The position numbers were made by a program, and so were the translations under genes. The notes under the pieces are model-generated. The model was not told where the DNA came from and ran no database searches. It worked only from the letters and a program-made list of their open reading frames with translations. From JBBSEZ01 sp038239195 (GTDB taxonomy: Bacteria > Planctomycetota > Planctomycetia > Gemmatales > Gemmataceae), in contig JBBSEZ010000055.1 of NCBI GenBank assembly GCA_038239195.1, positions 1-31,343 of the forward strand: 31,343 nt of DNA. Reading direction: 5' to 3'. Every line of letters starts with the position of its first letter. Positions within the stretch are counted from its first letter, which is position 1. Of this stretch, positions 9,501-16,921 are shown in pieces.

Positions 9501-10612
9501 AGGGTGTATTGGCCGGCGCCGAACAGGGCGAGGGTGATGCCGCTGAAGATGAGGAAGGGGAAGTAGGGCAGGTCTTCTAGGCTGCGCCAGAGGGTCAGCA
9601 CGAGGGCGATGGAGCAGCCGACGATCAGCAGCCCGCCCACCAGCTCGCCCCAGAGGATGTTGCGGTCTTCCATGAACCCCGCCAGCACGTCGGTCCACGA
9701 GCGCTTCGGCGGAGGCGGAGGGGCCTCGGCACGTGGGGTGAAGCCCGGCTCGCGCTCCCGCACGGGGAGGGCATCCTGCACCTCGACGGACGGGGCCGGC
9801 GCGGGCCGATCGATGGGAATCACGTCGAGGATAGGCTCGTCGGAAGCGGGGGCGAGCCGGACGGGCGAGGGAGGAGCGGGGGCGAGCTCGGCGGGCTGTT
9901 CGAGTTGCCCGCGCAGCACGTCGAGCTCGGCGCGGGCCTCGTCGGACAGGTCGGCGTCGGCGGCGAGGACGAGGAAGCGCCGGGCGACGGCGGTTTGCTT
10001 TTCCTGCACGGCGAAAGCTGCCGCTTCGAGGGCGATGGCCCCGCGCTCCGCGGAGCGCGGGTGGGCGTCGAGCAGCAGGCGGTAGGCGGCGAGGGCCCTG
10101 CTGGCGAGCCCCGCCATGCGGAGTACGCGGGCCAGCAGGCGGTGAACGGGGACGGAAAGGCCGGCGAGCTCGTCGTCGTCGAGCTGGCGATACCAGGCGA
10201 GGGCCTGCCGGCGCTCGTCGGGGGAAAGCTGGTTGGGCTCGGTGGCCCCGCCGAACATCGGCCTGGCCAGGGGCGCCGGCTCGGCGGGGGCGGAGGGCTC
10301 GCTGACGAGCTCGCGGCGTCGCCGGGCCAGCAGGCGGTGGACCGTGACGGCCGTGTCGGCGTCGAGGTCGCCGCGGTCGCGTAGGGCATTGATCTGACGG
10401 ACGGTGATCTCGAGCTCGTTCAATAGATCGTCGAGGGGATTGCCGCGGGGCTCGCGCCGGCGCCGGGGGACGGGCAGGGGCTCGTGAATCGGTTGGGGCG
10501 TGGGCGCGTGGAACATGGCCCGGACGAGGGCAGCGATTGCCACCCAGATGCCGTGGCCGATGACGGTGACGGCGATGAGGCCGCAGAAGAGCCCCAGAAG
10601 GAGTTTGTCCAT
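3542..10612 (-). CDS. Giant polytopic membrane protein, ~2,356 residues
   Basis: One uninterrupted frame encodes one N-terminal membrane helix (MDKLLLGLFCGLIAVTVIGHG...), a proline/arginine-rich linker, and a soluble helical region at ~60-290 with TPR-like texture (AGLASRALAAYRLLLDAHP). From ~residue 314 (MEDRNILWGELVGGLLIVGCS) to near the C-terminus there are several dozen Leu/Ala-rich membrane helices. One longer hydrophilic loop lies near 7260-7400. The first helices resemble DUF2157/DUF2339-like predicted membrane proteins, but it is far longer than those families. No enzyme motif was recognised. ATG 10612 is preferred: the 26 codons from the alternative GTG at 10690 have many A/T third positions, unlike the gene body. 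Neither start has a good ribosome-binding site. The function is unknown. Long open frames on the other strand here are shadows caused by GC-rich third positions. Confidence 0.85.
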   Translation of the reverse strand: MDKLLLGLFCGLIAVTVIGHGIWVAIAALVRAMFHAPTPQPIHEPLPVPRRRREPRGNPLDDLLNELEITVRQINALRDRGDLDADTAVTVHRLLARRRRELVSEPSAPAEPAPLARPMFGGATEPNQLSPDERRQALAWYRQLDDDELAGLSVPVHRLLARVLRMAGLASRALAAYRLLLDAHPRSAERGAIALEAAAFAVQEKQTAVARRFLVLAADADLSDEARAELDVLRGQLEQPAELAPAPPSPVRLAPASDEPILDVIPIDRPAPAPSVEVQDALPVREREPGFTPRAEAPPPPPKRSWTDVLAGFMEDRNILWGELVGGLLIVGCSIALVLTLWRSLEDLPYFPFLIFSGITLALFGAGQYTLHHWKLEATSRGLLVIAALLAPLNLLVLASTPSLGGWLDYAVPVAALLVFLGVLRASGRDLIGTDVLSGPLDRRWLLSLAVVGAAGSQLLAPHLIEKDVAPPDWVFVLLSSLPVACQALALGAVLGGLVLYGRRDAKPLDEKQASALFVFAGLATFALLAALGFLLTRGNDLPFLLKMIAFPLAVGGLPVLGVGLLVYHRLEGAEASGWRTAGTAVALSGLAVMLAGVVLAWPAPGPLLLGCLFNGIVLTVLAFTVRTPWAHYGAMPCLALASVLGYHLLLGHLPAPPDVSPGPWLAQQLLSGASGAVLAAVALALIALAEVLVRAGRRPHAEAYAASAAAAAVVALFLATLNSVGQPYVAASVYGLLAVGGLAANVRWRYRALTWIGSALGLMALVQYLAFSPVRDVVPLPLSAALLLHAALALLGAVVARREDDESLFARPFFLSVQISSILAVPLLFLPGLDLAAVRAGQTAVLALLWLTLAWAHRSPVWFAAFQAALSVSALFAVTVWIERQPWFLASDFRLLDVRALQAYGVGLAALGLAWALGRRALSGVERVRERWRSPCPLDRLVLGALVVAQLMLVAGATLPDVVRELVPRAERLAEDFPGSVGAAFGPSAWLLLSVLAAALLATFAGAEEKGVRQRTVLALLVLVLAVPIVWAGQHALDLAVASALRWGLAATFVVCSALVWWREPLARLGAMAHFPPRPSPTFGATAVTVVEGREQEEAFTTEGPSHLTAVPAVAQGPGGLPLDALVRGLLLGPVAVVLLLTAIVASIGFSGSVPAGPLPESPFAQLGWALSNVGPLALLALGLVGTAVRERSPGYAFAAGLVANATVVGGYALTVVTGGGALDVVESVRLGQLAGLTAALWAVGWAIASRQGAPPLLLAQIGLGLAANVLLFLLALLSPPNFFLLRDQWASEVGSPLGWLALLAALAALALGRWRQRARLEWRFPFYAGAALPILLACSVERLAPGAGHQALLLATTGYGLLWAIALLWGPRLLADLEDLPAGIAVCHALPVLAGIAAIAQLNERLWPAAALALMSATWGVLAGALRRDELALGAGALLNAAVLLVAWHVYGAQHLELWWPALVVFSAGTTAAVALLWLALLPAEERPAPLLALQALFGLGLLAALALAPLTVLFASPQFPLGAPFTTLGWGSWLALALALTAALWYARERAPAWRIHAFAAAALTAGAFAACFAAPWDEVGRWLSFHVLAASWGGLALAVVVGGSLLKGESALFPAFSVRRWSEGLALALVLLALRADWGGPARPVVPALLTGAACALMVAVALWYRRELHVYASGAIFWLLGVLLWSAWGETTATSFAFTSALCLALASAGWTVVALMREEEGRPLFPFAHFAALAGLGLFLFVVALVVGHDLARLELLAGRASWGAALALALCLGVALGDRRAWFAQPGLYAFGLGLLGLALHDFTRGPEQLAWWATIALALYVPLTAALCFRARLLDRTAAWFLPAQGLVLYAVLALSIWACLSFAGLGERLAGPFAVLALLLGTLVMAAGTAELSIWRRGLLHVVLVLGAVVLAEVGWALPSPEGPAPWPQRNVLLLAALVATMFLYHNGLARWSALSNSWREAAGSLSAALGGLAVLVLLLVLSQELLLYNKDTLRGPLEPASIVLVVLAVAALMFAALRFAVVPGGDPLGMPEGGRTLYVYLAEVLLVLLFVHLRLSVPELFPRGFAAQYWTMILMLVAFLGVGLAELFERRGLRVLATPLQRTGVFLPLIPLLAIWARPPDAFLQVAGEAAPGTTPMLGYLQNVPWRFDRYAVLWLMASALYALVALSRRSSLWALVAALAANFGVWSLLAHHGIAFLMHPQAWLIPLALIVLVSEHINREKLPEGVSTSLRYLGVCMIYVASTADLFLAGIGASLWLPIVLAVLAVGGVLAGILLRVKAFLFLGVSFLMLDLFTMIWHAAVNRSQTWLWWASGIVLGVAILTLFAVFEKRRNDVLKLIEQIKRWD

Positions 10613-10876
10613 GAAGGGAGCCACCGCCCACGAGAAGAGACGAGGGAAAACGCCCTGTCGGGAAGGCACGGGGCGCGGGGAGGGCGCCACGCGCTCTGGA
10701 GGAAGGATGCGCAGGACGGGGGAGATATTCCACGATCCGGGAAGGGAAAGGGCGAGAAGGCACCAGGCAAGCGGGGGCCGAGGGAGGGTTTGCTCCTCCC
10801 ATCGTCCGAAAAGCGGGGCTTCGCATCAGAGGCGTGCCACGTCAAATCGAGTGCCAGAGCGCATCGTCGGCGAGGA
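10613..10876. other. Intergenic region, no gene seen
   Basis: This 264-bp gap lies between two leftward genes: downstream of the Cys-rich hypothetical gene and upstream of the giant membrane-protein gene. It contains the region between that gene's two possible starts. I see no convincing promoter, hairpin terminator or small gene. Confidence 0.4.
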
Positions 10877-12169
10877 TCATTCCCGGCCCAGCACCAGATC
10901 GAGTGCCCAGCACCCGCGGGCATGGGGCCCGTCGCCCCGGAGGTGACCGAGCACCTCCTCGTTGGCGCAGCCGGCTTCCTCGAGCCCGTCCGCCAGGGCG
11001 GCGAGATCGCCCGGCCCGAACAGCCGGTCGCGGTACAACACCGCCGCCAGCCCCCGCACCTCGGACGACAACTGTCCCAGCCAGGGGGCGTCGGCGGCAA
11101 CGGCCGGGCGGAGCGGGCTCCCCAGGACGCAGCGGAGCAGGTTGGCCTGGGTTGGGCGCTCGTCGCCCGCGCCGATGGCCGCATGCTCGGCGGGGAAGTC
11201 TTCGCGGTAGTCGGCCAGGTTGGAGACGGCGGCGGCGGCGCTGACGCACGCCCGGAAAACCTCTCCGGAGGCTTCGGGGGCCGCTGCCTGCCACGCCGCC
11301 CGGTACGCCTGGACGAACGCGTAGATGGGGTCGGAGCTGGAGCCCATGATCTCGGCCGGGTACGCCTCGCGGCTCGTCTCGTTCAGGGGCACCTCTGCCG
11401 CCGTCCGCACGGCAGCCAGTTCCGCCGCGGCCACCTCGCCATCGGCGTAGCGCTCCGCCACCTCGACGGCCCGCCGCGCTCGCTCGTCCCGCAGCAGGGG
11501 CCAGATTCGCCGGCAGCAGGCACACGCAAAGAGGCGGGCCTTCCGGGCGCTGACTCGGTCCCCCACCCACCGGAGCATCGCGGACGGGTCATCGCCCGCC
11601 CAGCACACCTCGTCGGTCGCGGGTTGGGGCGCCGCATCTACCTGACGGATGAGAAACTCGGCCAGCAGCCCGACCTGCTCCGTGCCCGGGAAGGAACCGC
11701 CGTCGGGGCCCAGGGGCTCGGCGAAAGGAGCGAGGAGCTCCGGCCGGCCGCGCGACGCCAACTCCTCGCCGAGGACGGCAAGGAGTTGGTCTCGGGTCAG
11801 GGGCTCGCCCCCGGAAGCGGCGGGCGCCGGCTCGCCTTCGGCCTGGGCCCTGGCCTCCCGGCAGCGCTCGCACTGGAGAGGGCCCTGCGCGAACGGATAG
11901 GCGTCATTCCGGGCCCCGGAGGGAGCATCAGGTTCGGCGCCCGTCAGTTCGCAGTCGTGAACGTCGCAGACGCGGAAGGCGGCCTGGATCTGCGAGAAGG
12001 ATGGTCCCCAGTGCAGTTCCTCGGGGACGAAGCGCTCCCACAGCCGCTCCTGCCAGAACCGCAGCCGTCCCTTCTCCAGGCAGTCGGTGTTCAGGCAACG
12101 GACGAACCGGCGGTAGTCCGCCTGCCCGACCAACGCCTCGAACGCCCTGCGGATCGCACCCGGGCCCAC
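10877..12169 (-). CDS. Cys-rich planctomycete hypothetical protein
   Basis: About 430 residues, no signal peptide, no membrane segment. The N-terminal third (AIRRAFEALVGQADYRRFVRCLNTDCLEKGRLRFWQERLWERF) and a CERC pair near residue 100 suggest a zinc-binding or redox region. The C-terminal ~230 residues carry a module I associate with Gemmata-type planctomycetes: RWVGDRVSARKARLFACACCRRIWPLL, RAVEVAERYADG, NLLRCVLGSPLRP and a GCWALDLVLG end. That module occurs in many proteins of unknown role. I chose GTG 12169 because AAGGGAG sits 8 bases upstream of it. A GTG at 12199 adds 10 residues with a poorly placed AGGA. It is transcribed away from the DUF4253 gene and toward the giant membrane gene 264 bp later. 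No function is assigned. Confidence 0.75.
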   Translation of the reverse strand: MGPGAIRRAFEALVGQADYRRFVRCLNTDCLEKGRLRFWQERLWERFVPEELHWGPSFSQIQAAFRVCDVHDCELTGAEPDAPSGARNDAYPFAQGPLQCERCREARAQAEGEPAPAASGGEPLTRDQLLAVLGEELASRGRPELLAPFAEPLGPDGGSFPGTEQVGLLAEFLIRQVDAAPQPATDEVCWAGDDPSAMLRWVGDRVSARKARLFACACCRRIWPLLRDERARRAVEVAERYADGEVAAAELAAVRTAAEVPLNETSREAYPAEIMGSSSDPIYAFVQAYRAAWQAAAPEASGEVFRACVSAAAAVSNLADYREDFPAEHAAIGAGDERPTQANLLRCVLGSPLRPAVAADAPWLGQLSSEVRGLAAVLYRDRLFGPGDLAALADGLEEAGCANEEVLGHLRGDGPHARGCWALDLVLGRE

Positions 12170-12443
12170 CGTCGATCTCCCTTCGGAAAGCTCCGCCACT
12201 CCTGCGACACTTTACCGGCGCCTCCCGGCGACCGCCAGCGGAAAAGGAGACGGTGGGCGTGCTCGAGGAAGGGGACGGGCGGACGGCTTGCGACGAGGGG
12301 AGCGGGCCGGTAGCATGAGCGAGTCTTCCAGCCGACCCCGGGCCTGCCAGGAGCTCTTTCTATTTCCCGCCCCTCCCGGCCAGGCGAAACCGGGAGCGAT
12401 CTCGCAAGCCCGCGGCAACCGTCGAGACAAGGGGAAACGAACC

Positions 12444-13244
12444 GTGGAGGAGCTGCGCAAGGCCCTGCGATCAGCGCGGATAGGGGCCTCCTCGCCGCGC
12501 CTGCTCTTCGAGGTGGGCGACGAGCGGGCCTACTGCCTGACGGTGCCCGGCGCCAGGGCCACGTCCACCTGGAGCAAGTTGCTCCTGGCGCTCCCGAAGA
12601 CGGGCCACTACCCGGTGCTGCTCGGCGAGCCCGAAGAGTGCGAGCGCGTGGTCGAAAACCGCCTCGACGAGGGGGAGACACGTACGGCGGACCTGATCGA
12701 GAAGGCGCTGGCGTTCGATGGGGTCGGATGGCTCGAAAGCGAGTACCGCTATTTGCTCGAAGAGGACGGCGCCATGCCCGACGACCCCAACGAGGCGCTG
12801 CTGGCGCCGGCGCATTTCTCCGGCCTGCCCCGCGGGCCCTGGTCGAAGGGGAAGCGCGGCGCCCACGTGTTCTTGACGCCCCTCGACCTGAGCACGGACC
12901 TCCCTCACCCGAGAGCCTGCATCGGCCTGGTGCCGACGGCCGAGCACTGGCAGGTGCCGATCCTGCTGCGCTTCGGCGCCTTCAACTCCTGCCCGCACGC
13001 GGACGAGCACGCCGGCTTTCTACGCCGCTGGCAGGAGCAGTATGGCGCGGAACTGGTGGCGCTCACGCCGGACGTGATGGAGGTGCGGGCGACGCGCCCG
13101 CCGAAGAAGCGCCCCGAGGCGCTGCAACTGGCGCGCGAGCACTACCTCTATTGCCGGGACATTGTGGACCAGGGCGGGCAAACGATCGACAACCTGGCGG
13201 CGGAGCGGCTCAACGGCTCGGCGTGGTTCTTCTGGTGGGACTGA
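12444..13244 (+). CDS. DUF4253 domain-containing protein
   Basis: The C-terminal ~110 residues match DUF4253: GLVPTAEHWQVPILLRFGAFNSCP, HAGFLRRWQEQYGAELVALTPDVMEVRATRPP, ALQLAREHYLYCRDIVDQG and the terminal SAWFFWWD. The N-terminal part (VEELRKALRSARIG...) is unassigned. The role of DUF4253 is not known; it is often found as an immunity-like or standalone cytoplasmic protein. GTG 12444 is preferred, with AGGGGA 8 bases upstream. An in-frame ATG at 12315 would add 43 residues, but about 30% of those codons end in A or T, as in non-coding DNA here, against about 9% just after 12444. The stop is 2 bases before the next gene, so the two are almost surely translationally coupled. Confidence 0.8.
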   Translation: MEELRKALRSARIGASSPRLLFEVGDERAYCLTVPGARATSTWSKLLLALPKTGHYPVLLGEPEECERVVENRLDEGETRTADLIEKALAFDGVGWLESEYRYLLEEDGAMPDDPNEALLAPAHFSGLPRGPWSKGKRGAHVFLTPLDLSTDLPHPRACIGLVPTAEHWQVPILLRFGAFNSCPHADEHAGFLRRWQEQYGAELVALTPDVMEVRATRPPKKRPEALQLAREHYLYCRDIVDQGGQTIDNLAAERLNGSAWFFWWD

Positions 13245-13246
13245 GC

Positions 13247-14032
13247 ATGATCGAGGTCACCTTTCTCGGCGTGGGCGCCGCCCTGCCCGGGCCCGGCGCC
13301 ACCAACTCCAGTTACCTGGTGCGCGCCGCCGGCGCCACGCTACTCATCGACTGTGGCCCCGCCGTCCTCCAGCAGCTCGCCGCCGTGGGGCTAAGTCCCG
13401 GCGAAGTCACCCACGTCTTCGTCACCCACCGCCACGGCGACCATGCGCTGGGCTACCCCATGTTCCTGCTCTGGTGGGCCCTGAACGGCGCCGGCCTCCC
13501 CCGCCCCACCGTCGTGGCGAGCGCCGCCACCTGGACGTCGCTTCGCGCCTTGTGGGAGGTTTCCTATCGCGAATTGCCGTCCGCGCCGGTGCAGGCCGTC
13601 GAGTTGCCGGCCGACGCCCTGGCCACGCACGCGCTGACGCCCGCCATCGCGCTGCGTACCTGGCCGATGGTTCATTCGACCTTCGCGCCGGTGCTGGGCG
13701 TGCGCGTCGAGGTCGAGGGCAAGGTGCTGGCCTTCACCGGCGACACGACGCCCTGCCCCAGCATCGTCGAGCTGGCCCGCGGCGCCGACCTGCTGGTCCA
13801 CGACGCCCAGCACGCCGCGACGGTCGAGCCGGCGGCGCCCGAAGGCAGTCCCTACCACTGCACGGCGCGCCAGGCCGGCGAGAACGCCGCCGCGGCCCGG
13901 GCGCGCACCCTGGCCCTGGTCCACGTCGGGGCGGAGTACGACGGGCGCCACCCTGCCCTGGTCGAAGAAGCGCGCCAGGCGTTCGGCGGACACGTGTTCG
14001 CGCCGGCCGCGGGGCAAACGTTCGCCCTGTGA
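13247..14032 (+). CDS. Metallo-beta-lactamase-fold hydrolase (RNase Z/AtsA-like)
   Basis: A 261-residue cytoplasmic protein beginning MIEVTFLGVGAALPGPGATNSSYLV, as in the RNase Z/arylsulfatase-like branch of the MBL fold. The metal ligands are all visible: HRHGDH at 61-66 (His61, His63, Asp65, His66), His143, Asp166 in FTGDT and His226 in LVHVGAEYDG. DLLVHDAQH at 182-189 is also typical. It is shorter than true RNase Z and lacks the long exosite arm, so a phosphodiesterase-, phosphonate- or sulfatase-type small-molecule hydrolase is as likely as a tRNA processing enzyme. ATG 13247 follows the DUF4253 stop by 2 bases, implying coupling. It converges on the zinc-ribbon gene with only 15 bp between stops. 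Confidence 0.85.
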   Translation: MIEVTFLGVGAALPGPGATNSSYLVRAAGATLLIDCGPAVLQQLAAVGLSPGEVTHVFVTHRHGDHALGYPMFLLWWALNGAGLPRPTVVASAATWTSLRALWEVSYRELPSAPVQAVELPADALATHALTPAIALRTWPMVHSTFAPVLGVRVEVEGKVLAFTGDTTPCPSIVELARGADLLVHDAQHAATVEPAAPEGSPYHCTARQAGENAAAARARTLALVHVGAEYDGRHPALVEEARQAFGGHVFAPAAGQTFAL

Positions 14033-14047
14033 CCGGGCCTGGTCCCT

Positions 14048-15055
14048 CTACTTCGTGTCGAGCAACTGGAACGAAGCGTAGAACACGTCGGCGACGTTCG
14101 AATCGACGGCGTCCGCGTTTTTGCCCTCGACGACGGCGAACAACACGAACCCGCCGATCAGGTACATGCGCATCCGGGCCATGCTTCTCTCGCCCTGGAT
14201 GCGATAATCCTTGCCCGCGATGCCCTTCTGCTCGATGGCCTCTTCCGCGATGACCTTTCCACCGAGCTGTTTCGCAATCGCATCGCGGAACACGTTGAAG
14301 CGCTCGTCGGCGGGTATCTCGCGCATCACCACCGCAGGGACGCCGATCGACGACGCCGAGAAGCTGGTGCCGTCCTTCAGGAGCACGAGCGAGCCCTCGA
14401 TCGGCATTGCACGCCGGTTGATGCGGACGATCCGGGTTAGCTGAGCGGTTCGCACGCCGGGAGGCATGAGGATGGTGTAGCGGTTGTTCTTCGGCGTGTA
14501 CTGCTTTCCGCCCCCGGGAGGGGCGGGCTTCGGCGGCTCGACGACTGGCGGCCGAGTCACGACCGGCGGGCGCTCGATCGGCCGCACGGGAGCGCCCGGG
14601 CCTGGAACGACCGGTCCCGGGACGACCGGCCCTGGCCCGACCGGCCCTGGCCCGACCGGCGGGGGCTGTCCACCCTGCGGGAGCTGGACTACCGGCGGGG
14701 CGGCAGGCGCCGCTGGCGGAGTGGGGATGGTCGCCGCGACCTGTGGCGGCGAAGCCTTGGCCGGGCGCAGCAGCAACCAGAGCCCAACCCCGCCGAGCGC
14801 CAGCATCAGCACGACCGCGGCGCCGCCCCCCAGCACCAGGGCCAGCACCATGCCCCCCCCGGACTTCTCGGGCTCGCTGGCCCTCTCGGCCCGGCGCGCC
14901 GGGGCCCGTGACGGGGCGGCGGGCCGAGTGGCGATGCCCTGGTTGCGGGCCACGAAACGGTGGTCGCACTCGGGGCAGCTCACCTTCTTGCCTTCGTCGG
15001 CGTCCGGCACTCGCACGGCCGCGTCGCAGGAAGGACACTCCAGTCGAATCGCCAT
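14048..15055 (-). CDS. Zinc-ribbon, single-TM protein with PGP-repeat linker
   Basis: About 335 residues. Order: an N-terminal zinc ribbon with two CPxC knuckles (CPSC near 7, CPEC near 28); a basic linker; one membrane helix (MVLALVLGGGAAVVLMLALGGVGLWLLL, ~69-96); a Pro/Gly/Val linker (~105-180) built of GPGPV-type repeats; and a C-terminal alpha/beta domain (YTPKNNRYTILMPPG ... FVLFAVVEG ... DVFYASFQLL) that resembles the PsbP-like/DUF1795-type fold planctomycetes often attach to such stems. Zinc ribbon inside and C-terminal domain outside the membrane is the likely topology. ATG 15055 is chosen because AGGAG lies 10 bases upstream; ATG 15064 is only 1 base from it. It lies 63 bp downstream of the trypsin-HEAT gene, so they may be co-transcribed. 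Confidence 0.78.
   Translation of the reverse strand: MAIRLECPSCDAAVRVPDADEGKKVSCPECDHRFVARNQGIATRPAAPSRAPARRAERASEPEKSGGGMVLALVLGGGAAVVLMLALGGVGLWLLLRPAKASPPQVAATIPTPPAAPAAPPVVQLPQGGQPPPVGPGPVGPGPVVPGPVVPGPGAPVRPIERPPVVTRPPVVEPPKPAPPGGGKQYTPKNNRYTILMPPGVRTAQLTRIVRINRRAMPIEGSLVLLKDGTSFSASSIGVPAVVMREIPADERFNVFRDAIAKQLGGKVIAEEAIEQKGIAGKDYRIQGERSMARMRMYLIGGFVLFAVVEGKNADAVDSNVADVFYASFQLLDTK
14601..14660. repeat. Four tandem 15-nt units inside the zinc-ribbon gene
   Basis: Units start at 14601, 14616, 14631 and 14646. The last two are identical (CCTGGCCCGACCGGC) and the first two differ at a few positions. Read on the minus strand they encode the VGPGP/VVPGP linker repeats. In-frame 15-nt units allow expansion or contraction without a frameshift. 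Confidence 0.8.
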
Positions 15056-15118
15056 GCTCGGCATGCTCCTGAGAAGAAGATCGCGGCGGTCGTCACCCGG
15101 GCGCCCTTTGCTTCGCGG

Positions 15119-16825
15119 TTATTTGCGGGCCGAGATGGCTGCAATCGCCTCGTCGGCCAACTTCTCGACCGCGGGCGCGGAAGCGAAAGGCAGGCCGGCG
15201 CTCGCCTTCCGCAAGGCCGGCAGGCTGCTCGCCGTGCCAACGTCCTTGAGGATCTTACAGGCCTCGGCCCGCACTCCCCAGTCCGCGTGGTTGAGATAGC
15301 CAGCCACGGCTTGTTCCGCGCCCGGGCCCATGCCCTTGAGCGCCTTGCTAGCCGTGCCCCGATCGACGAGGTCCGGCAAACGGGCTGCGAGGGCCGGCGC
15401 CGCGCCCGCGCCCCCCAGCCGTGCCACCGCCCGGATCAACGCGCCGCGCGAGATGAAGTTGTCGTCGGACTTCAACAACTCGGTGTACGTGCTCAGGCCG
15501 GCCTTCCCGGCCCAGTTCACGTGGGCCTTGATGGCCCCGCAGCGGGTGAACACGTCCGGGTGCGTGAGCAAGGGCGTCAGCGCGGTCAACACTTGCTTGC
15601 GGCCGTCCTCGGTCGGTTGCGCCTTCAGCAGCCGTTCGCATGCCCCCAACCGGCGAAAGCTGTCGCTTCCCCCAAGGTCGGTCAAGGTCGTGGCCAGCGC
15701 CTCCCGGGCCAGCGGCGCGCCTCGGGGGGCCTCTCCGGGCGACGGCCGTTCGGCCGTCGCTCCCACCGTCGCCTTCAAGGCGCCGGACCGGACGGCGGTG
15801 AAGAGCGCCTTGCCGTCCCCATCGACGTATTCCGTGTGAAACGTCAGCGACACGTCGGGACCGCTGCCGATCGGCAGGGTAATGGAGCCGACGGCCGACT
15901 GGCCCTTGATCTCCAGCTTCTCTTTCTTGGCGCCGGGGAGGGAAGAGACGGCAACCTTGCCCTTGGCCCGGCCGGGGGCGTAGTGGAAGGTGACGGAGCG
16001 GACCTCGCCCAGCGGGTCCGTCAGCCCCAGCTCGACCTTGATCTTCATCGTCCCCTTGTCGCGCTGGACCACCTGGAGGTTGAAGCCGGTGACCCTCCCC
16101 TTGAGCATCGCCGCGAGCTCCCGGGTGGGGATGGCCAGGCCGATGCCGCTGTCCTTGATGCGGGCGACGGCGATGCCGACCAGGTGGCCCTTGCCATCGA
16201 CCACGGGCCCGCCGCTGTTGCCGGGGTTGACCGCGCCGTCGATCTGGACGATGGTCAACTCGCCGGCGTCGTTGAGGCGCAGGCTGGACACCGAGGCCTT
16301 CCCGACGGTGATGGCGGGATGGCCCTTGCCGGTGGCGAGCGCCTTGCCGAAGGGGAAGCCCAGAACGTAGACCGGCATCGTCTCGCGGAGCTCGGGCGGG
16401 CGGTCCGAGCGGATGGGCCGGGGCAGGCCCTTGCTCCCGGTTATCTCGAGGACCGCCAGGTCTTTCTTCTCGTCCTCGGCCACGATCCGGGCGCGAACCG
16501 TACGTTCCCTCGGCGTGCCGCTGTCGAACACCACGGAAACGCTCGCGTTCCGGGCCGTCACCACCGTCTCGCGGGTGGTCCGCCCCACTTTTCGGACGAT
16601 GACCTGCGAGGGGCGGACGACGTGGTGGTTGGTGACGACGTAGGCCGTCTCCTTGTCCGTCTTGAGGACGAACCCAGAGCCGCTGGCCGAGAGGCTGCCG
16701 GCGTCCACCTTGACGAACACGGTGGCGGCCTTGAGCGCCTTCAGGACGTCGGCGGGCAGCCCGTCTTCGGCCTTGACCAGGGCGGGCGCGGACAGCAAGA
16801 CCAGGGCGGAGCAGAGGGCTCGCAT
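15119..16825 (-). CDS. Secreted trypsin-like (Deg/HtrA-type) protease with HEAT repeats
   Basis: A 568-residue protein with a signal peptide (MRALCSALVLLSAPALVKA, cleavage near 19). The chymotrypsin-fold domain at ~25-240 has the triad His68 (TNHHVV), Asp122 (KKDLAVL) and Ser204 (VNPGNSGGP). A beta-rich middle region (~245-370) is not a recognisable PDZ domain. The C-terminal ~180 residues form HEAT-like helical pairs (LTPLLTHPDVFTRCGAIKAHVNW..., AVAGYLNHADWGVRAEACKILKDVG). HtrA proteases normally use PDZ domains for regulation, so HEAT repeats would be a substitute interaction module. A GGAG lies 9 bases before ATG 16825. Probably periplasmic or exported and active. The zinc-ribbon gene follows. 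Confidence 0.87.
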   Translation of the reverse strand: MRALCSALVLLSAPALVKAEDGLPADVLKALKAATVFVKVDAGSLSASGSGFVLKTDKETAYVVTNHHVVRPSQVIVRKVGRTTRETVVTARNASVSVVFDSGTPRERTVRARIVAEDEKKDLAVLEITGSKGLPRPIRSDRPPELRETMPVYVLGFPFGKALATGKGHPAITVGKASVSSLRLNDAGELTIVQIDGAVNPGNSGGPVVDGKGHLVGIAVARIKDSGIGLAIPTRELAAMLKGRVTGFNLQVVQRDKGTMKIKVELGLTDPLGEVRSVTFHYAPGRAKGKVAVSSLPGAKKEKLEIKGQSAVGSITLPIGSGPDVSLTFHTEYVDGDGKALFTAVRSGALKATVGATAERPSPGEAPRGAPLAREALATTLTDLGGSDSFRRLGACERLLKAQPTEDGRKQVLTALTPLLTHPDVFTRCGAIKAHVNWAGKAGLSTYTELLKSDDNFISRGALIRAVARLGGAGAAPALAARLPDLVDRGTASKALKGMGPGAEQAVAGYLNHADWGVRAEACKILKDVGTASSLPALRKASAGLPFASAPAVEKLADEAIAAISARK

Positions 16826-16921
16826 CGGGGGGAGCTCCGGGGGCGGGCTGGTGGTGGCACCCGATTACTCTACCCGTAAAGGCGCGGCAGGGGAAGGAGG
16901 CGGCCTCGGTTTCCGGGGCCG

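Noticed and set aside
4713..10826. Very long open frames in other frames and on the opposite strand over the giant membrane gene
   Set aside because: They follow from GC-rich third positions. Their products are Arg/Pro/Gln-rich with no membrane or domain pattern, whereas the accepted frame gives coherent membrane helices throughout.
12278..12291. GG-N10-GC sigma-54-like match upstream of the DUF4253 gene
   Set aside because: Only the GG, GC and TTGC parts match. The TGGCAC portion does not, and chance matches are common at this GC content.
12315..12443. Upstream extension of the DUF4253 gene from ATG 12315
   Set aside because: About 30% of these codons end in A or T, as in non-coding DNA here, and a better-placed ribosome-binding site precedes GTG 12444.
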